This document shows, one piece after another, positions 9,011 through 18,068 of a stretch of 41,985 bases of DNA; within the stretch, counting starts at the first letter, position 1; the number at the start of each line of letters is the position of its first letter. This stretch comes from Acidobacteriota bacterium (lineage in GTDB: Bacteria; Acidobacteriota; Terriglobia; Terriglobales; Acidobacteriaceae). The DNA lies in assembly GCA_003225555.1 (NCBI GenBank), contig QIAM01000013.1, positions 1 through 41,985 on the forward strand. The letters are read 5' to 3'. The translations under genes were made by a program, and so were the position numbers. The notes below the pieces were generated by a model. The model had not been told where the DNA came from, ran no database searches, and saw nothing but the letters and a program-made list of their open reading frames with translations.

Positions 9011-9748
9011 GTGTGCACTGTGCAAAAAGTCGCAATCGTCGCCGCCCTCGAGCGGGAGATCAGGCCGCTCGTCAAGATCTGGCGACTTTGCGAACAAGAC
9101 CATGCTGGACGCCGTTTCCGCTTCTACGAGAGCGAATACGCCGTGCTGACCTGCGGCGGAATCGGGGCGGAGCCGGCGCGGCGGGCTGCCGAAGCGATCA
9201 TCGCCCTTTACCAACCGGCTTTGATTTACTCCGCGGGATTTGCCGGCGCGCTCGACCGAAAGCAGCACATTGGAGACATCATCGTCCCCCGGCGCGTTAT
9301 CAATGCCAACGACGGCAGCAGCATCGATACTGGCCAAGGCGAAGGAATCTTGGTAAGTTTTGCCTCGGTGGCCTCTCCTGAGCAAAAAGCGAAGCTGGCG
9401 TACTCATACTCCGCTCAAGCCGTTGACATGGAAGCGGCAGCGGTTGCGCGAGCAGCGGAAGCTCGCGGCGTGCGGTTTGCTGCGGTGAAAGCGGTCTCCG
9501 ATGAAAGTGATTTCGTCCTTCCGGCTGTGGATGCTTTCATCGACGCGGAGGGTCAGTTCAAAACGACAGCCTTTGCCTTGTTTACTGCGATTCGACCTTG
9601 GACATGGGGCGCGACGCTGCGACTGAAGCGCAACAGTCGTCTTGCCTCGCAGGCGTTATGCGGCTGGATCGAACATGTGGACATGAGCAAACTGCTTAGA
9701 AGTGAACCTGATGTGCCCCACGCTTTGGAGAGCCTACGTCAACGATGA
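9011..9748 (+). CDS. hpnG: Hopanoid nucleosidase/phosphorylase HpnG
   Basis: A 245-residue member of the MTA/SAH nucleosidase-purine phosphorylase family. HpnG removes adenine from adenosylhopane to give ribosylhopane. The start VAIVAALEREIRPLV, the GFAGAL loop and the nucleoside-binding VDMEAAAVARAA followed by the SDESD aspartate are visible. Two GTG codons (9011 and 9020) are possible starts; the first has AGGGA 10 nt upstream. The 226-nt gap after hpnA contains palindromic repeat-like sequence. The radical SAM partner HpnH is not in this window. The stop overlaps the next gene by 4 nt (ATGA), indicating translational coupling. Confidence 0.85.
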   Translation: MCTVQKVAIVAALEREIRPLVKIWRLCEQDHAGRRFRFYESEYAVLTCGGIGAEPARRAAEAIIALYQPALIYSAGFAGALDRKQHIGDIIVPRRVINANDGSSIDTGQGEGILVSFASVASPEQKAKLAYSYSAQAVDMEAAAVARAAEARGVRFAAVKAVSDESDFVLPAVDAFIDAEGQFKTTAFALFTAIRPWTWGATLRLKRNSRLASQALCGWIEHVDMSKLLRSEPDVPHALESLRQR

Positions 9749-10281
9749 AGCGAATTCACGCCGCACTCGTGTTGATCTTCTACCTGGCCGGCATTCCCCT
9801 CGCCGCTCAGCATTCAACTCAGGTCATATTTGGAGAGAGCTTCCGCCAGGGGGCGACGAAAGTGACCGAACAGAGCCTTGAGATAAGGCTCGATCCCCAG
9901 AACACCAACTACCGCGAGCGAATCAAAGACCTGAAAGGCAACGACCGTTACGACTTCCTGATTGTTGCTCAAGGTCCCGAAGGCGATACCAAGATTACGT
10001 CCTGGCAACTCCGGTTGAGGGACTTGCACCACGCAATTTACGACAACATCCTACGCGCTACACAAGAGACCTCTTCCGACCCGGGCAACAACCTGGGGTG
10101 GCTCAACCCAGACGGTTTCTCTCCAGTCCCGATCCGCGCCCAGCGGATCATCAAGGTCGACAGCTTTTACGTCGTGGTGCAAGTAAAGGGCTACCACTTC
10201 ACTCCAGTGGACTCCCCCTACCTGGATTCAATGAGCGTCGAGGTGAAGTTCAGCAATACTGATCCGCGGCAGCAGAAATAG
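9745..10281 (+). CDS. Exported protein of unknown function coupled to hpnG
   Basis: The 178-residue product has a clear signal peptide (MKRIHAALVLIFYLAGIPLAAQ, cleavage probably near residue 21). The mature part is soluble and beta-rich with many charged residues (VEVKF, YVVVQVKGYHF). I do not recognise a family. Its ATG overlaps the hpnG stop (ATGA), so it is translated from the same mRNA, which ties it to hopanoid metabolism or to envelope handling of the product. There are no cysteines and no lipobox. Confidence 0.7.
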   Translation: MKRIHAALVLIFYLAGIPLAAQHSTQVIFGESFRQGATKVTEQSLEIRLDPQNTNYRERIKDLKGNDRYDFLIVAQGPEGDTKITSWQLRLRDLHHAIYDNILRATQETSSDPGNNLGWLNPDGFSPVPIRAQRIIKVDSFYVVVQVKGYHFTPVDSPYLDSMSVEVKFSNTDPRQQK

Positions 10282-10331
10282 AAAGTGCGTTGAAAAGAAG
10301 CAACTAGAAGGGAAGTCTCATCTAAGAATTG

Positions 10332-11471
10332 ATGGCCACCGCCGACCAATACGCGATCAAGAGTGACGCGCAACGCATTCCCAGCACAATGCAGGCCGCC
10401 GTCTACCGCGGAGTCAATGACGTACGCCTGGAAACCGTTTCCGTACCGGAAGCCGGGTCTGGAGAACTGTTAATCCGCGTGCACAGCTGCGGCGTTTGCG
10501 GCACTGACCTCAAGAAGATTGCGACCGGTTCGCACTCCGCGCCACGCATCTTCGGCCACGAAACCTCGGGCGTGGTCGCCGCCGTTGGCCAGGGCGTCAG
10601 CGATTTCCGCGAAGGAGACCGCGTCGTCGTCTTCCACCACATCCCCTGCGGGGAATGCTATTACTGCCGTCACAAGACCTTCGCGCAATGTTCGACGTAT
10701 AAGAAGGTAGGTTGCACGGCGGGATTTGAACCCTCCGGCGGCGGCTTTGCGGAGTATGTCCGCGTCATGGACTGGATTGTGCGCTATGGTACCGTCCGCA
10801 TTCGGGAAGGAGTTCCGTTTGAGCAGGCTTGCTTCGTCGAGCCCGTAAACACCTGCATGAAGGGCATCGAGGCCCTACGGCCGCAACCCGGAGAGACTGT
10901 GCTGGCCATCGGACAAGGGCCCATCGGCATCATCTTAGGCGTGCTGGCGCGACGGGCCGGGGCCATGGTAATAACTTCCGATTTATATCCTGAGAGGCTT
11001 AGAATAGGAGAAAGCTTCGGATTAGAAAACACAATGGACGCTTCACGGACAAACGTGGTCGAGCGTGTCCGGGAGTTGACCGAGGGGCGGGGCGCCGACG
11101 CCGTGATTCTGGCGGTCGGCGGGAACAGCTTGATTCGAACGGCGATGGATGCGGCCCGTCCGGGAGGGCGGGTGTTGCTATTTGCGCAGACGCACCATGG
11201 CGAAGCAATTATCGATCCCGCGGCGATTTGCGTCGATGAAAAAACACTGGTGGGTTCTTATAGCGCGTCCGTGGATATGCAGGCGGAATCGGTTCGTTTT
11301 GTGATGAATCGCGAGATGGATCTGGAGCGTCTGATCAGTCATCGTTTTCCGCTGCGCGAAAGCAAGCAGGCATTGGACCTGGCAGCTCATCCGCAGCCGT
11401 CTTCGATGAAGATCATGGTTCAGCCCGGCGCAACTTGGGGAGCAAGGGCCGGGGAAGGAACTCCGCAGTGA
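10332..11471 (+). CDS. Zinc-dependent MDR dehydrogenase (first of pair)
   Basis: A 379-residue medium-chain dehydrogenase/reductase of the sorbitol/threonine dehydrogenase type. CGVCGTD and GHETSG hold the catalytic zinc ligands, and CGECYYC followed by a fourth cysteine holds the structural zinc. The Rossmann motif is GQGPIGIILG. The ATG at 10332 is chosen over an adjacent TTG. It overlaps the next, related gene by 4 nt (GTGA), so the two are coupled and may work together. The position between hpnG and hpnC suggests action on a hopanoid side chain, but this is inference; the substrate cannot be read from the sequence. Confidence 0.8.
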   Translation: MATADQYAIKSDAQRIPSTMQAAVYRGVNDVRLETVSVPEAGSGELLIRVHSCGVCGTDLKKIATGSHSAPRIFGHETSGVVAAVGQGVSDFREGDRVVVFHHIPCGECYYCRHKTFAQCSTYKKVGCTAGFEPSGGGFAEYVRVMDWIVRYGTVRIREGVPFEQACFVEPVNTCMKGIEALRPQPGETVLAIGQGPIGIILGVLARRAGAMVITSDLYPERLRIGESFGLENTMDASRTNVVERVRELTEGRGADAVILAVGGNSLIRTAMDAARPGGRVLLFAQTHHGEAIIDPAAICVDEKTLVGSYSASVDMQAESVRFVMNREMDLERLISHRFPLRESKQALDLAAHPQPSSMKIMVQPGATWGARAGEGTPQ

Positions 11472-12517
11472 ATGGAAAAATGACGGCCGCCGTGCTGTAC
11501 GGCAAAGAAGATCTCAAGATTGAGAGAGTGCCCATCCCCCGCGTCGAAGGCGGCGAGGTGCTGGTCAAGGTGCAGGTTGCTCTGACCTGCGGTACGGATC
11601 TGAAGGTGTACCAGCGCGGCTATCACGCGCGCATGATCGTTCCTCCGGCGCTGTTTGGACATGAACTCGCCGGCGTGATCGAAGAAGTCGGCGGCGGCGT
11701 GAATGGTTTCAAGAAGGGCATGCGCGTTGTAGCTTTGAACTCCGCTCCATGCCAAATGTGCTTCTACTGCTCCAAACACCAGGAAAATCTTTGCGAAGAT
11801 CTGCTGTTCAACAATGGCGCCTACGCCGAATACATTCGTGTGCCCAAGCGCATCGTCGAAGCCAACATGCTGGTAATTCCAACCAACGTGAGCTTCGAAG
11901 ACGCGGCCATGACGGAGCCGCTGGCCTGCGTGCTGCGCGGCCTGCACGAGACTGGCGTCGAGATTGGCGACACGGTCGTGATCATCGGCGGCGGACCGAT
12001 CGGCCTGATGTTCGTGCAGGTGGCTCGCGCGATCGGTTGCAATGTGATTGCCGTTGTCAAGCGCGATGGGCAGGTCGAAGCCGCCAAGCAAATGGGTGCC
12101 CACGAGATTATTCAGACTACCAGGGTTTCCGATGTCGTCGAAGCCGTGCGTGCTCTGAGTCCGCAAAAACGAGGCTGTGATGTGGTGATTGAAGCGGTGG
12201 GCCGTCCTGAAGCGTGGGAGTGGGCCGTCGAAATGGTGCGCAAGGGCGGCACCGTAAATTTCTTCGGGGGCTGCGCGAGCGGCACCAAAGTGCAGCTCGA
12301 TACCAGCCGCCTGCATTACTCCGAAATCACCCTGAAGGCGACGTTCCACCACACGCCGGAAACTGTTCGCCGCGCCTTTGGCCTGATCGCGGCCAAGAAG
12401 ATTCGTCCCACCGACTACATTACCGGGGAGGCTCCGCTGTCGCGCCTGCAGCAAGTTCTCCGCCACATGCTGAACCGCGGCGGCGACATTAAGACCGCGA
12501 TTATCCCCGGACACTGA
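11468..12517 (+). CDS. Zinc-dependent MDR dehydrogenase (second of pair)
   Basis: A 349-residue MDR enzyme related to its upstream neighbour. It has LTCGTD and GHELAG for the catalytic zinc, PCQMCFYC plus a later cysteine for the structural zinc, and GGGPIGLM for the cofactor. The GTG at 11468 is preferred because it overlaps the previous stop (GTGA); the frame is open further upstream to 11435. The tandem, coupled pair probably arose by duplication. Possible roles are alcohol/ketone interconversion on ribosyl or tetrol hopanoid side chains, or unrelated sugar alcohol oxidation. Confidence 0.8.
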   Translation: MNGKMTAAVLYGKEDLKIERVPIPRVEGGEVLVKVQVALTCGTDLKVYQRGYHARMIVPPALFGHELAGVIEEVGGGVNGFKKGMRVVALNSAPCQMCFYCSKHQENLCEDLLFNNGAYAEYIRVPKRIVEANMLVIPTNVSFEDAAMTEPLACVLRGLHETGVEIGDTVVIIGGGPIGLMFVQVARAIGCNVIAVVKRDGQVEAAKQMGAHEIIQTTRVSDVVEAVRALSPQKRGCDVVIEAVGRPEAWEWAVEMVRKGGTVNFFGGCASGTKVQLDTSRLHYSEITLKATFHHTPETVRRAFGLIAAKKIRPTDYITGEAPLSRLQQVLRHMLNRGGDIKTAIIPGH

Positions 12518-12572
12518 TTGGCATTGGTTGTTCTGTGGTGCGCCTCGATTACAGCTAATGTGCGAGCGCCGC

Positions 12573-12667
12573 GGAGGGGCGAAAGAATGCAGCCCACCGC
12601 GCAAGCCCTGGGCGGAGCATCAAGCGGAGCATCAAAAGGAGACAGCCAGCCCTGGAGGGGCGAAAGA
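12573..12667. repeat. Short direct repeats before hpnC
   Basis: GGAGGGGCGAAAGA occurs at 12573-12586 and again at 12654-12667. Between them a 12-mer, GCGGAGCATCAA, is repeated twice in tandem at 12612-12635. These fill the 208-nt gap between the dehydrogenase pair and hpnC and resemble dispersed intergenic repeats. No promoter is obvious. Confidence 0.7.
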
Positions 12668-12725
12668 GAAGGGATCGAATTTTCGTTTGAGACAATATCG
12701 AGCAGGGAAGAGAGCCGCCTGAAGC

Positions 12726-13682
12726 ATGACCCAGATCGCCAGCACCGACTCCCGAACTTCCTCCCCGGCTTCCCTGGGATGGAGTCGTCTGCCGATTGAA
12801 TACGCGATTCCGGAAACGCCGCCGACGCTCGCTGAAGCGCAGGAATATTGCCGTCGCCTGTCCCGCAGCCACTACGAGAACTTTTCCGTCGCCTCATGGT
12901 TTCTTCCTCAACGTCTTCGTCAGCACTTTTTCAACGTCTACGCCTATTGCCGCATCTCGGATGATCTGGGAGACGAAGTCGGCGACACGACTTCCTCGAT
13001 CGAGTTACTCGACCAGTGGCAAACCGAACTCGACGCCTGCTACCACGGCACTCCTCGCCATCCAGTATTCGTCGCGCTTGCCGAAACCGTCAAGCAATTC
13101 GACATTCCCCAACATGAGTTCTCTGACCTGCTTCGCGCCTTCCGCCAGGACCAGACCGTCACGCGCTTCGAGACCTTCAACCATGTGCTGGCCTACTGCC
13201 GCTATTCCGCAAATCCCGTAGGCCATCTTGTACTATATCTCTGCGGCTATCGCGATCCTGAACGCCAGCAGCTTTCCGACTTCACCTGCACTGCTTTGCA
13301 GCTCGCGAATTTCTGGCAGGACGTCAGCGTTGATTATTTCAAGGGACGCATTTACCTCCCGCTCGAAGACATGCGGCGCTTTGGAGTTAACGAACATGAC
13401 ATCGCCAGCGGCAACAACACGGCTGCATTCTGCGACATGATGAAGTTCGAAGTTGAGCGGGCGAGCGACTGGTTCCGCCGGGGGCTGCCGCTGATCAGAA
13501 AAGTCGATCGTGAGCTCGCCGTCGACGTTGAGCTTTTCACCCGCGGCGGTCAGGAAATTCTGAACGCCATCGAGCGTCAAAACTTCGCTGTGCTCGGTCG
13601 GCGGCCCTCCATTTCGAAAGGCCGCAAGCTGGCGCTGGTCGCGCGAGCCGCCCTGGGCAAGCTTCTGGGGGCCTTCCGATGA
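12726..13682 (+). CDS. hpnC: Squalene synthase component HpnC
   Basis: A 318-residue trans-prenyltransferase fold protein. In the three-step bacterial route, HpnD makes presqualene diphosphate, HpnC converts it to hydroxysqualene and HpnE reduces that to squalene. The first aspartate motif is SDDLGDE (DD at 79-80) and the second is WQDVSVD with KGRIYLP. The N-terminal 35 residues are poorly conserved extension. The stop overlaps the hpnD start by 4 nt (ATGA), and hpnE follows, giving a coupled hpnCDE operon as in many hopanoid producers. Confidence 0.92.
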   Translation: MTQIASTDSRTSSPASLGWSRLPIEYAIPETPPTLAEAQEYCRRLSRSHYENFSVASWFLPQRLRQHFFNVYAYCRISDDLGDEVGDTTSSIELLDQWQTELDACYHGTPRHPVFVALAETVKQFDIPQHEFSDLLRAFRQDQTVTRFETFNHVLAYCRYSANPVGHLVLYLCGYRDPERQQLSDFTCTALQLANFWQDVSVDYFKGRIYLPLEDMRRFGVNEHDIASGNNTAAFCDMMKFEVERASDWFRRGLPLIRKVDRELAVDVELFTRGGQEILNAIERQNFAVLGRRPSISKGRKLALVARAALGKLLGAFR

Positions 13683-14626
13683 GCGCCGGCGCGACGCCCG
13701 CCCCTATCCCGTGGACGCCGGTCCCGCCGCAGCTGGTGATGGCGTACTCCGTCTGCCGCGGCATCACGCGATCCGCAGCGAAGAATTTCTATTACGCTTT
13801 CCTGGTTCTTCCGCGCCGCAAGCGCGAGGCCCTGTGCGCCGTCTACGCCTTCATGCGGCAATGCGACGACATCGCAGACGATCCCCGTCTTAGCCTCGAA
13901 GAACGTCGCCAGAAGCTGGATAGTTGGCTCGACGCTCTCCACCGCGCGCAGCAAGGCCATCCGACTGACGATGCGATTCTCCTCGCCCTGACCGATACGC
14001 AGCGCCGCTACCACATTCCCGCGGGCCTGCTCGACGAGCTCGCCGCGGGTACGGCCATGGATGTGTATGCCAACGGCGCGGAAGAAGTCGTCAGCAATTC
14101 AACTCCCGGGCTTGCGATTCGCTATAAGAGTTTCGAGGATCTCACCCTCTATTGCCATCGCGTGGCTTCGGTTGTCGGCCTGGTTTGCATTCACGTCTTC
14201 GGCTATCGTGACCCCGCCGCCGAGCCTTTGGCCGAACGTTGTGGCCTGGCTTTCCAGCTCACAAACATCATCCGCGACGTGAAGGAGGACGCTGCGCTCG
14301 GCCGCGTGTATCTCCCGGAAGAAGACCTGGCAAAGTTCAACTTGTCGGCCGCCGAATTACTCGCAACACCCGACCCCGCTCGCTTCCGTCCGCTGCTCGC
14401 CTTCGAAGCTGACCGCGCCCGCGAGTGTTATCAGGCAGGAGAGGAATTGATTCCCTACGTCTCCGAAGACAGCCAGCCGGCACTGTGGGTGCTGGTGCAC
14501 ATCTATCGCCGGCTGCTGGAGAAAATTGCCGAGCAGCAGTACGACGTCTTCAGCGCAAAAGTCAGCCTCACCGTGTCGGAGAAGCTGCGCTTCCTGGGTA
14601 AAGGCTTCCTGCAGCGCCTGATCTGA
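13679..14626 (+). CDS. hpnD: Presqualene diphosphate synthase HpnD
   Basis: A 315-residue squalene/phytoene synthase family enzyme that condenses two farnesyl diphosphates. Both metal-binding aspartate motifs are present: MRQCDDIADD in the first half and IIRDVKED with GRVYLPEEDL in the second, more complete than in its paralogue HpnC. YAFMRQ and QLTNIIRD are classic family signatures. The ATG start overlaps the end of hpnC, and the hpnE start lies 3 nt after its stop, so the genes are translated together. Confidence 0.92.
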   Translation: MSAGATPAPIPWTPVPPQLVMAYSVCRGITRSAAKNFYYAFLVLPRRKREALCAVYAFMRQCDDIADDPRLSLEERRQKLDSWLDALHRAQQGHPTDDAILLALTDTQRRYHIPAGLLDELAAGTAMDVYANGAEEVVSNSTPGLAIRYKSFEDLTLYCHRVASVVGLVCIHVFGYRDPAAEPLAERCGLAFQLTNIIRDVKEDAALGRVYLPEEDLAKFNLSAAELLATPDPARFRPLLAFEADRARECYQAGEELIPYVSEDSQPALWVLVHIYRRLLEKIAEQQYDVFSAKVSLTVSEKLRFLGKGFLQRLI

Positions 14627-14629
14627 TTG

Positions 14630-16042
14630 ATGACCCAGAGTCCCCCACAGCCCACCGTAGCCATCGCCGGCGGCGGACTCGCCGGCCTCGCCGCCGCCTG
14701 CGCCCTCGCCGATTCCGGTTTCCGCGTCACTTTGTTCGAACGTCGTCCCTACCTCGGCGGCCGCGCCTCCTCCTACGAGCACCCCGGCACCGGCGAGATC
14801 GTCGACAACTGCCAGCATGTGCTGTTTCGCGTCTGCACCAATCTCGTCGAGTTCTACCGCCGCATCGGAGTCGAGCAGCAAATTCGCTGGTACGACGAAA
14901 TGACTTTCATCGAGCCCAGCGGACGGGCCTCCGTGATGCACGCGTCTCCGCTGCCCGCCCCGCTCCACACCATGCCCTCGTTCCTGCGCTTTCCCTTCCT
15001 CGACGCTACCGACAAGCTGGCCATTGCCCGCGCTATGATCCCGCTCACGTTGACAACGCAACCTGACACCGGAGATTCTTTCGCCCAATGGCTGCAGCGG
15101 CATGGTCAGACTCAACATGCTATCGACCGATTTTGGAAACCGATTCTCATCAGCGCGCTGAGCGAAGAACTTGATCTCATTTCCGTTCCTTACGCTGCCC
15201 AGGTTGTCCGCGAGTCGATGAAGACTCCCGCCGCGCGTCACATGGGCGTGCCCACGATTCCGCTTACCGAACTCTACAACGCCGCCGGCGACTACATCCG
15301 CGCCCGCGGCGGCGAGCTGCAGTTCCGTTCGGCAGTCACTGAGTTTCAGCCGGAAACTTCACAGGTGTGCGTGCAACTGGCACAGAGACAACAAGCCTTC
15401 GACTATCTCGTTCTCGCGCTGCCATTCGACGGTCTGGATTCCATCCTGCCCGATGTGCCTGAGAGCGCGCGGTTGCACGAGATGCTCAGCCACTTCGAGT
15501 GCGCTCCGATCACTGGTATCCACCTGTGGTTCGACCGCCAGATTTCCGATCTCGATCATGCCGTCCTGCTGGATCGCACCATCCAGTGGATGTTTCACAA
15601 ATCACGACTCCAGCCGATGCGGAGTGGCAGTGTGTCAGCGGAACAGGTCGGCAGCTACGTCGAGCTCGTGGTCAGCGCCTCGAAAAGCCTCATCGACAAA
15701 TCCCGCGCCGAAATCGTCGACCTCGCCGTCCCTGAACTGCGCGAATTTTTCCCCGCCGCTCGCGGTGCGAGTCTGATCAAATCCACGGTCATCAAGGAAG
15801 TCCACGCAACCTACTCACCCCGTCCCGGCATCGACGCCTACCGCGCTGCAACCCAAACTGCCTGGCCCCGCGTCTTCCTCGCCGGAGACTGGACCGCTAC
15901 TGGATGGCCCGCCACCATGGAAGGCGCTGTCCGCAGCGGCTACCTCGCCGCCGAAGCGCTCGCCCGCGCAGCCGGAGTCACGCCCGCGAAATTTCTCGTC
16001 GCGGATCTCCCTGCCAGCGGCCTCATGCGCCTGTTCGGCTAA
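14630..16042 (+). CDS. hpnE: Hydroxysqualene reductase/dehydroxylase HpnE
   Basis: A 470-residue FAD-dependent amine-oxidase-like protein. GGGLAGLAAACAL at residues 13-25 is the dinucleotide-binding motif, with ERRPYLGGRASS next to it. The C-terminal FAD contact is AGDWTATGWPATMEGAVRSG. HpnE removes the hydroxyl of hydroxysqualene to yield squalene for Shc. The ATG at 14630 is preferred over the adjoining TTG at 14627. It is the last gene of the hpnCDE operon and converges on the DUF309 gene with a 16-nt gap. Confidence 0.92.
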   Translation: MTQSPPQPTVAIAGGGLAGLAAACALADSGFRVTLFERRPYLGGRASSYEHPGTGEIVDNCQHVLFRVCTNLVEFYRRIGVEQQIRWYDEMTFIEPSGRASVMHASPLPAPLHTMPSFLRFPFLDATDKLAIARAMIPLTLTTQPDTGDSFAQWLQRHGQTQHAIDRFWKPILISALSEELDLISVPYAAQVVRESMKTPAARHMGVPTIPLTELYNAAGDYIRARGGELQFRSAVTEFQPETSQVCVQLAQRQQAFDYLVLALPFDGLDSILPDVPESARLHEMLSHFECAPITGIHLWFDRQISDLDHAVLLDRTIQWMFHKSRLQPMRSGSVSAEQVGSYVELVVSASKSLIDKSRAEIVDLAVPELREFFPAARGASLIKSTVIKEVHATYSPRPGIDAYRAATQTAWPRVFLAGDWTATGWPATMEGAVRSGYLAAEALARAAGVTPAKFLVADLPASGLMRLFG

Positions 16043-16058
16043 GGCCGAGCGTGCATCG

Positions 16059-16424
16059 CTACTCGATCATGTGAAGTTGGGGAAACGTCGGCTTCGTTCC
16101 GCCCGAGGAGAGTACCGCCTGCCACTTCGTCAGCGACTCCAACAAGTCCGCAACGCCAATTCCGAGAAATTCCTCCGGATAGCCGGCAAGATTCTTTTCC
16201 GCCCGTCCCAACAACGACCGGGCGCCAGTCACATTCCCGGTCGAGTGATGATGAAAGGCAACCGCAACTTGAATCAGCCCCTGAAGAAACTTCTTCTCCC
16301 GTCCTTCAGCTTCCCGCCACACGTCTTCCCAAACTTCATGGGCGTCGTAAAATTCTTCGCGATTAAACAGCTGAATTCCGCGACGGTATCCGTTCGTATC
16401 CACATTGGCGGGGGTTGATGTCAA
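16059..16424 (-). CDS. DUF309 family protein
   Basis: A 121-residue all-helical protein carrying the DUF309 signature: GIQLFNREEFYDAHEVWEDV, then REKKFLQGLIQVAVAFHHH. Conserved Glu, His and Trp residues suggest a metal or ligand site, but the function is unknown. The start is uncertain: TTG at 16424 gives the full family length, and no ribosome binding site is visible. It is convergent with hpnE and probably not part of hopanoid synthesis. Confidence 0.82.
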   Translation of the reverse strand: MTSTPANVDTNGYRRGIQLFNREEFYDAHEVWEDVWREAEGREKKFLQGLIQVAVAFHHHSTGNVTGARSLLGRAEKNLAGYPEEFLGIGVADLLESLTKWQAVLSSGGTKPTFPQLHMIE

Positions 16425-16629
16425 GTGTGGCCGCAGCGCTGGATTATATGCTAGTCAGACAGTGCTCTTCGTGCAGACCTGCAGCGCCATGCGTCCCACG
16501 CGAAGTCCCTTCGGCTGCGCTCGCGGCAGGCTCCTCACCCGGCTGAACTGCGCCGGGTTTCGTGATGACGCCTCCGGAAGAGGACCAAACGTCCAAGCTG
16601 CGCCGCTGCCGAGACGATGGCGCCGCGGC

Positions 16630-17880
16630 TTACGGTCCGATCTCGAAGACGACGCCTTGCTGCGCGCTACCCCCGGTCGATGTGGTCCCAAAGAGGCGAC
16701 CCGTAGAATTCAGAATTACACCAGCGGCGGGTTCCGCGCCATCGGGATTGTCGCCGAAGTTGTAAAGGACGCGCACTTGCCAAGGCCCGCTGGAACGCGG
16801 AGTCAACTTGAAAACCGAGCCCCACCCATTGGCTCCGCCGGCTGTGGCGGCGGCGTACAGGTTGCCGGCAGAATCGAAAACGACCGGCCCAACTGCTTCC
16901 CAGCCATCGGTTTTGTTAAATGCGTGAAGAACGATCGCTGCCCAGGCATGGCCCGACTGTTTCTTCAATTCGAAAACCGTCCCACAGCCGTTCGGTGGAC
17001 AATTCGGATTGTTTCCGCCGTTGATGGTGGTGCCATACAGATTTCCGGCGGCGTCGAAGATCAGGGTCGATCGAGGCAGCTGTCCGTCAGTGCCACTGAA
17101 GCTATGGATAATGCTTTCGGTATAGCTTCCACCGCCCGACGGCGTCAGCTGGTAGACGGCGCCACCTCCGTATGCGCCACCCGCTTGCGCGACTCCAAAA
17201 ATATTTCCGTTCTTGTCGATCACGACGCCCCCACCGGGCAAGTCGCCATCAGGACCGAAGTACGAGCCAGGGAAGCTGTAGAGCAGCGTTTCGGTCCATC
17301 CACCGGCGGAGGGACTGAGGCGGAAGACCGTGCCGCCATTGTCAAACCCGGCTTTCGTGCCGCCGAATTGCGTCGTGCCATACAAATTGCCCGCCGCATC
17401 AAAAACCAGCTCAGCCTGGGGATCGTATCCGTCCGTGCCGCTGCCAAAGCTGTGCAGAACGGTTTCGGTCCACGCTCCACTCCCTGAAGGGCTCAGCTCG
17501 AAAACCACGCCAGAACTGAAAGCGCCGCCACCAGCAGTCGTGCCATAGAGGTTGCCCACCGCATCGAAGATGAGCGATGCGGCCGGACTATCGCCGTCAC
17601 TCCCGCTGAAACTGTAGAGCACATGTTCGGTCCATGTGCCATCGCTGTTGCGCGAAACCTCAAAGACGCACCCTTTGTTGTAAGTGCCTCCGAAAGCTGT
17701 GCCGTAGAACTTGCCCGGCGCGCCCTCAACCAGTTGCGCTTGGGGAGCGGAGGAGTCGGGAGCGACTTGAAAGGTGTATAACACCTGCTCGTGAACCGCC
17801 GCCGTGGCGCTGCTCACTCCAATCCATACGGTCGTTAGAATCGCCAAGTACGCTCGTAGAATAATTGCGTGCCAATTCAT
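16630..17880 (-). CDS. Exported Gloeo/Verruco-type extracellular repeat protein
   Basis: The 416-residue product has an N-terminal signal peptide (LRAYLAILTTVWIGVSSATAA) followed by about seven or eight repeats of roughly 45 residues. Each holds a pattern like VLYSF..DG..P.A.L.FD..GNLYGTT..GG, and ends with a segment such as GTVFELSPS. This is the Gloeo/Verruco repeat (TIGR03803), probably a beta-propeller-like extracellular fold of unknown function, found in large numbers in Acidobacteria and Verrucomicrobia. It stops near the last repeat without an anchor domain. It is transcribed alone, on the opposite strand from the next gene. Confidence 0.85.
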   Translation of the reverse strand: MNWHAIILRAYLAILTTVWIGVSSATAAVHEQVLYTFQVAPDSSAPQAQLVEGAPGKFYGTAFGGTYNKGCVFEVSRNSDGTWTEHVLYSFSGSDGDSPAASLIFDAVGNLYGTTAGGGAFSSGVVFELSPSGSGAWTETVLHSFGSGTDGYDPQAELVFDAAGNLYGTTQFGGTKAGFDNGGTVFRLSPSAGGWTETLLYSFPGSYFGPDGDLPGGGVVIDKNGNIFGVAQAGGAYGGGAVYQLTPSGGGSYTESIIHSFSGTDGQLPRSTLIFDAAGNLYGTTINGGNNPNCPPNGCGTVFELKKQSGHAWAAIVLHAFNKTDGWEAVGPVVFDSAGNLYAAATAGGANGWGSVFKLTPRSSGPWQVRVLYNFGDNPDGAEPAAGVILNSTGRLFGTTSTGGSAQQGVVFEIGP

Positions 17881-18068
17881 AGGAGTTCCATCCTTCGGCG
17901 GAGGGACTTGAGATTCGACACGCGGTCAAAAGGTTGGGCGTATTGGAGCAGGCTCGACTATTTCATTTAGCGGTCGTGGTAATCGCCGACTGGCAGGTGC
18001 GATCTCGTAACTCTCATACCTGGTTTTTCACTTTCACGGTGCAGCCGTCTGTTATAGGATGCCCAACC

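Noticed and set aside
11420..12604. 394-codon minus-strand frame opposite the second MDR gene
   Set aside because: His/Ala-rich mirror of a well-supported zinc dehydrogenase.
16405..17487. 360-codon plus-strand frame opposite the Gloeo/Verruco repeat protein
   Set aside because: No signal or domain; the minus strand shows a signal peptide and a regular repeat pattern.
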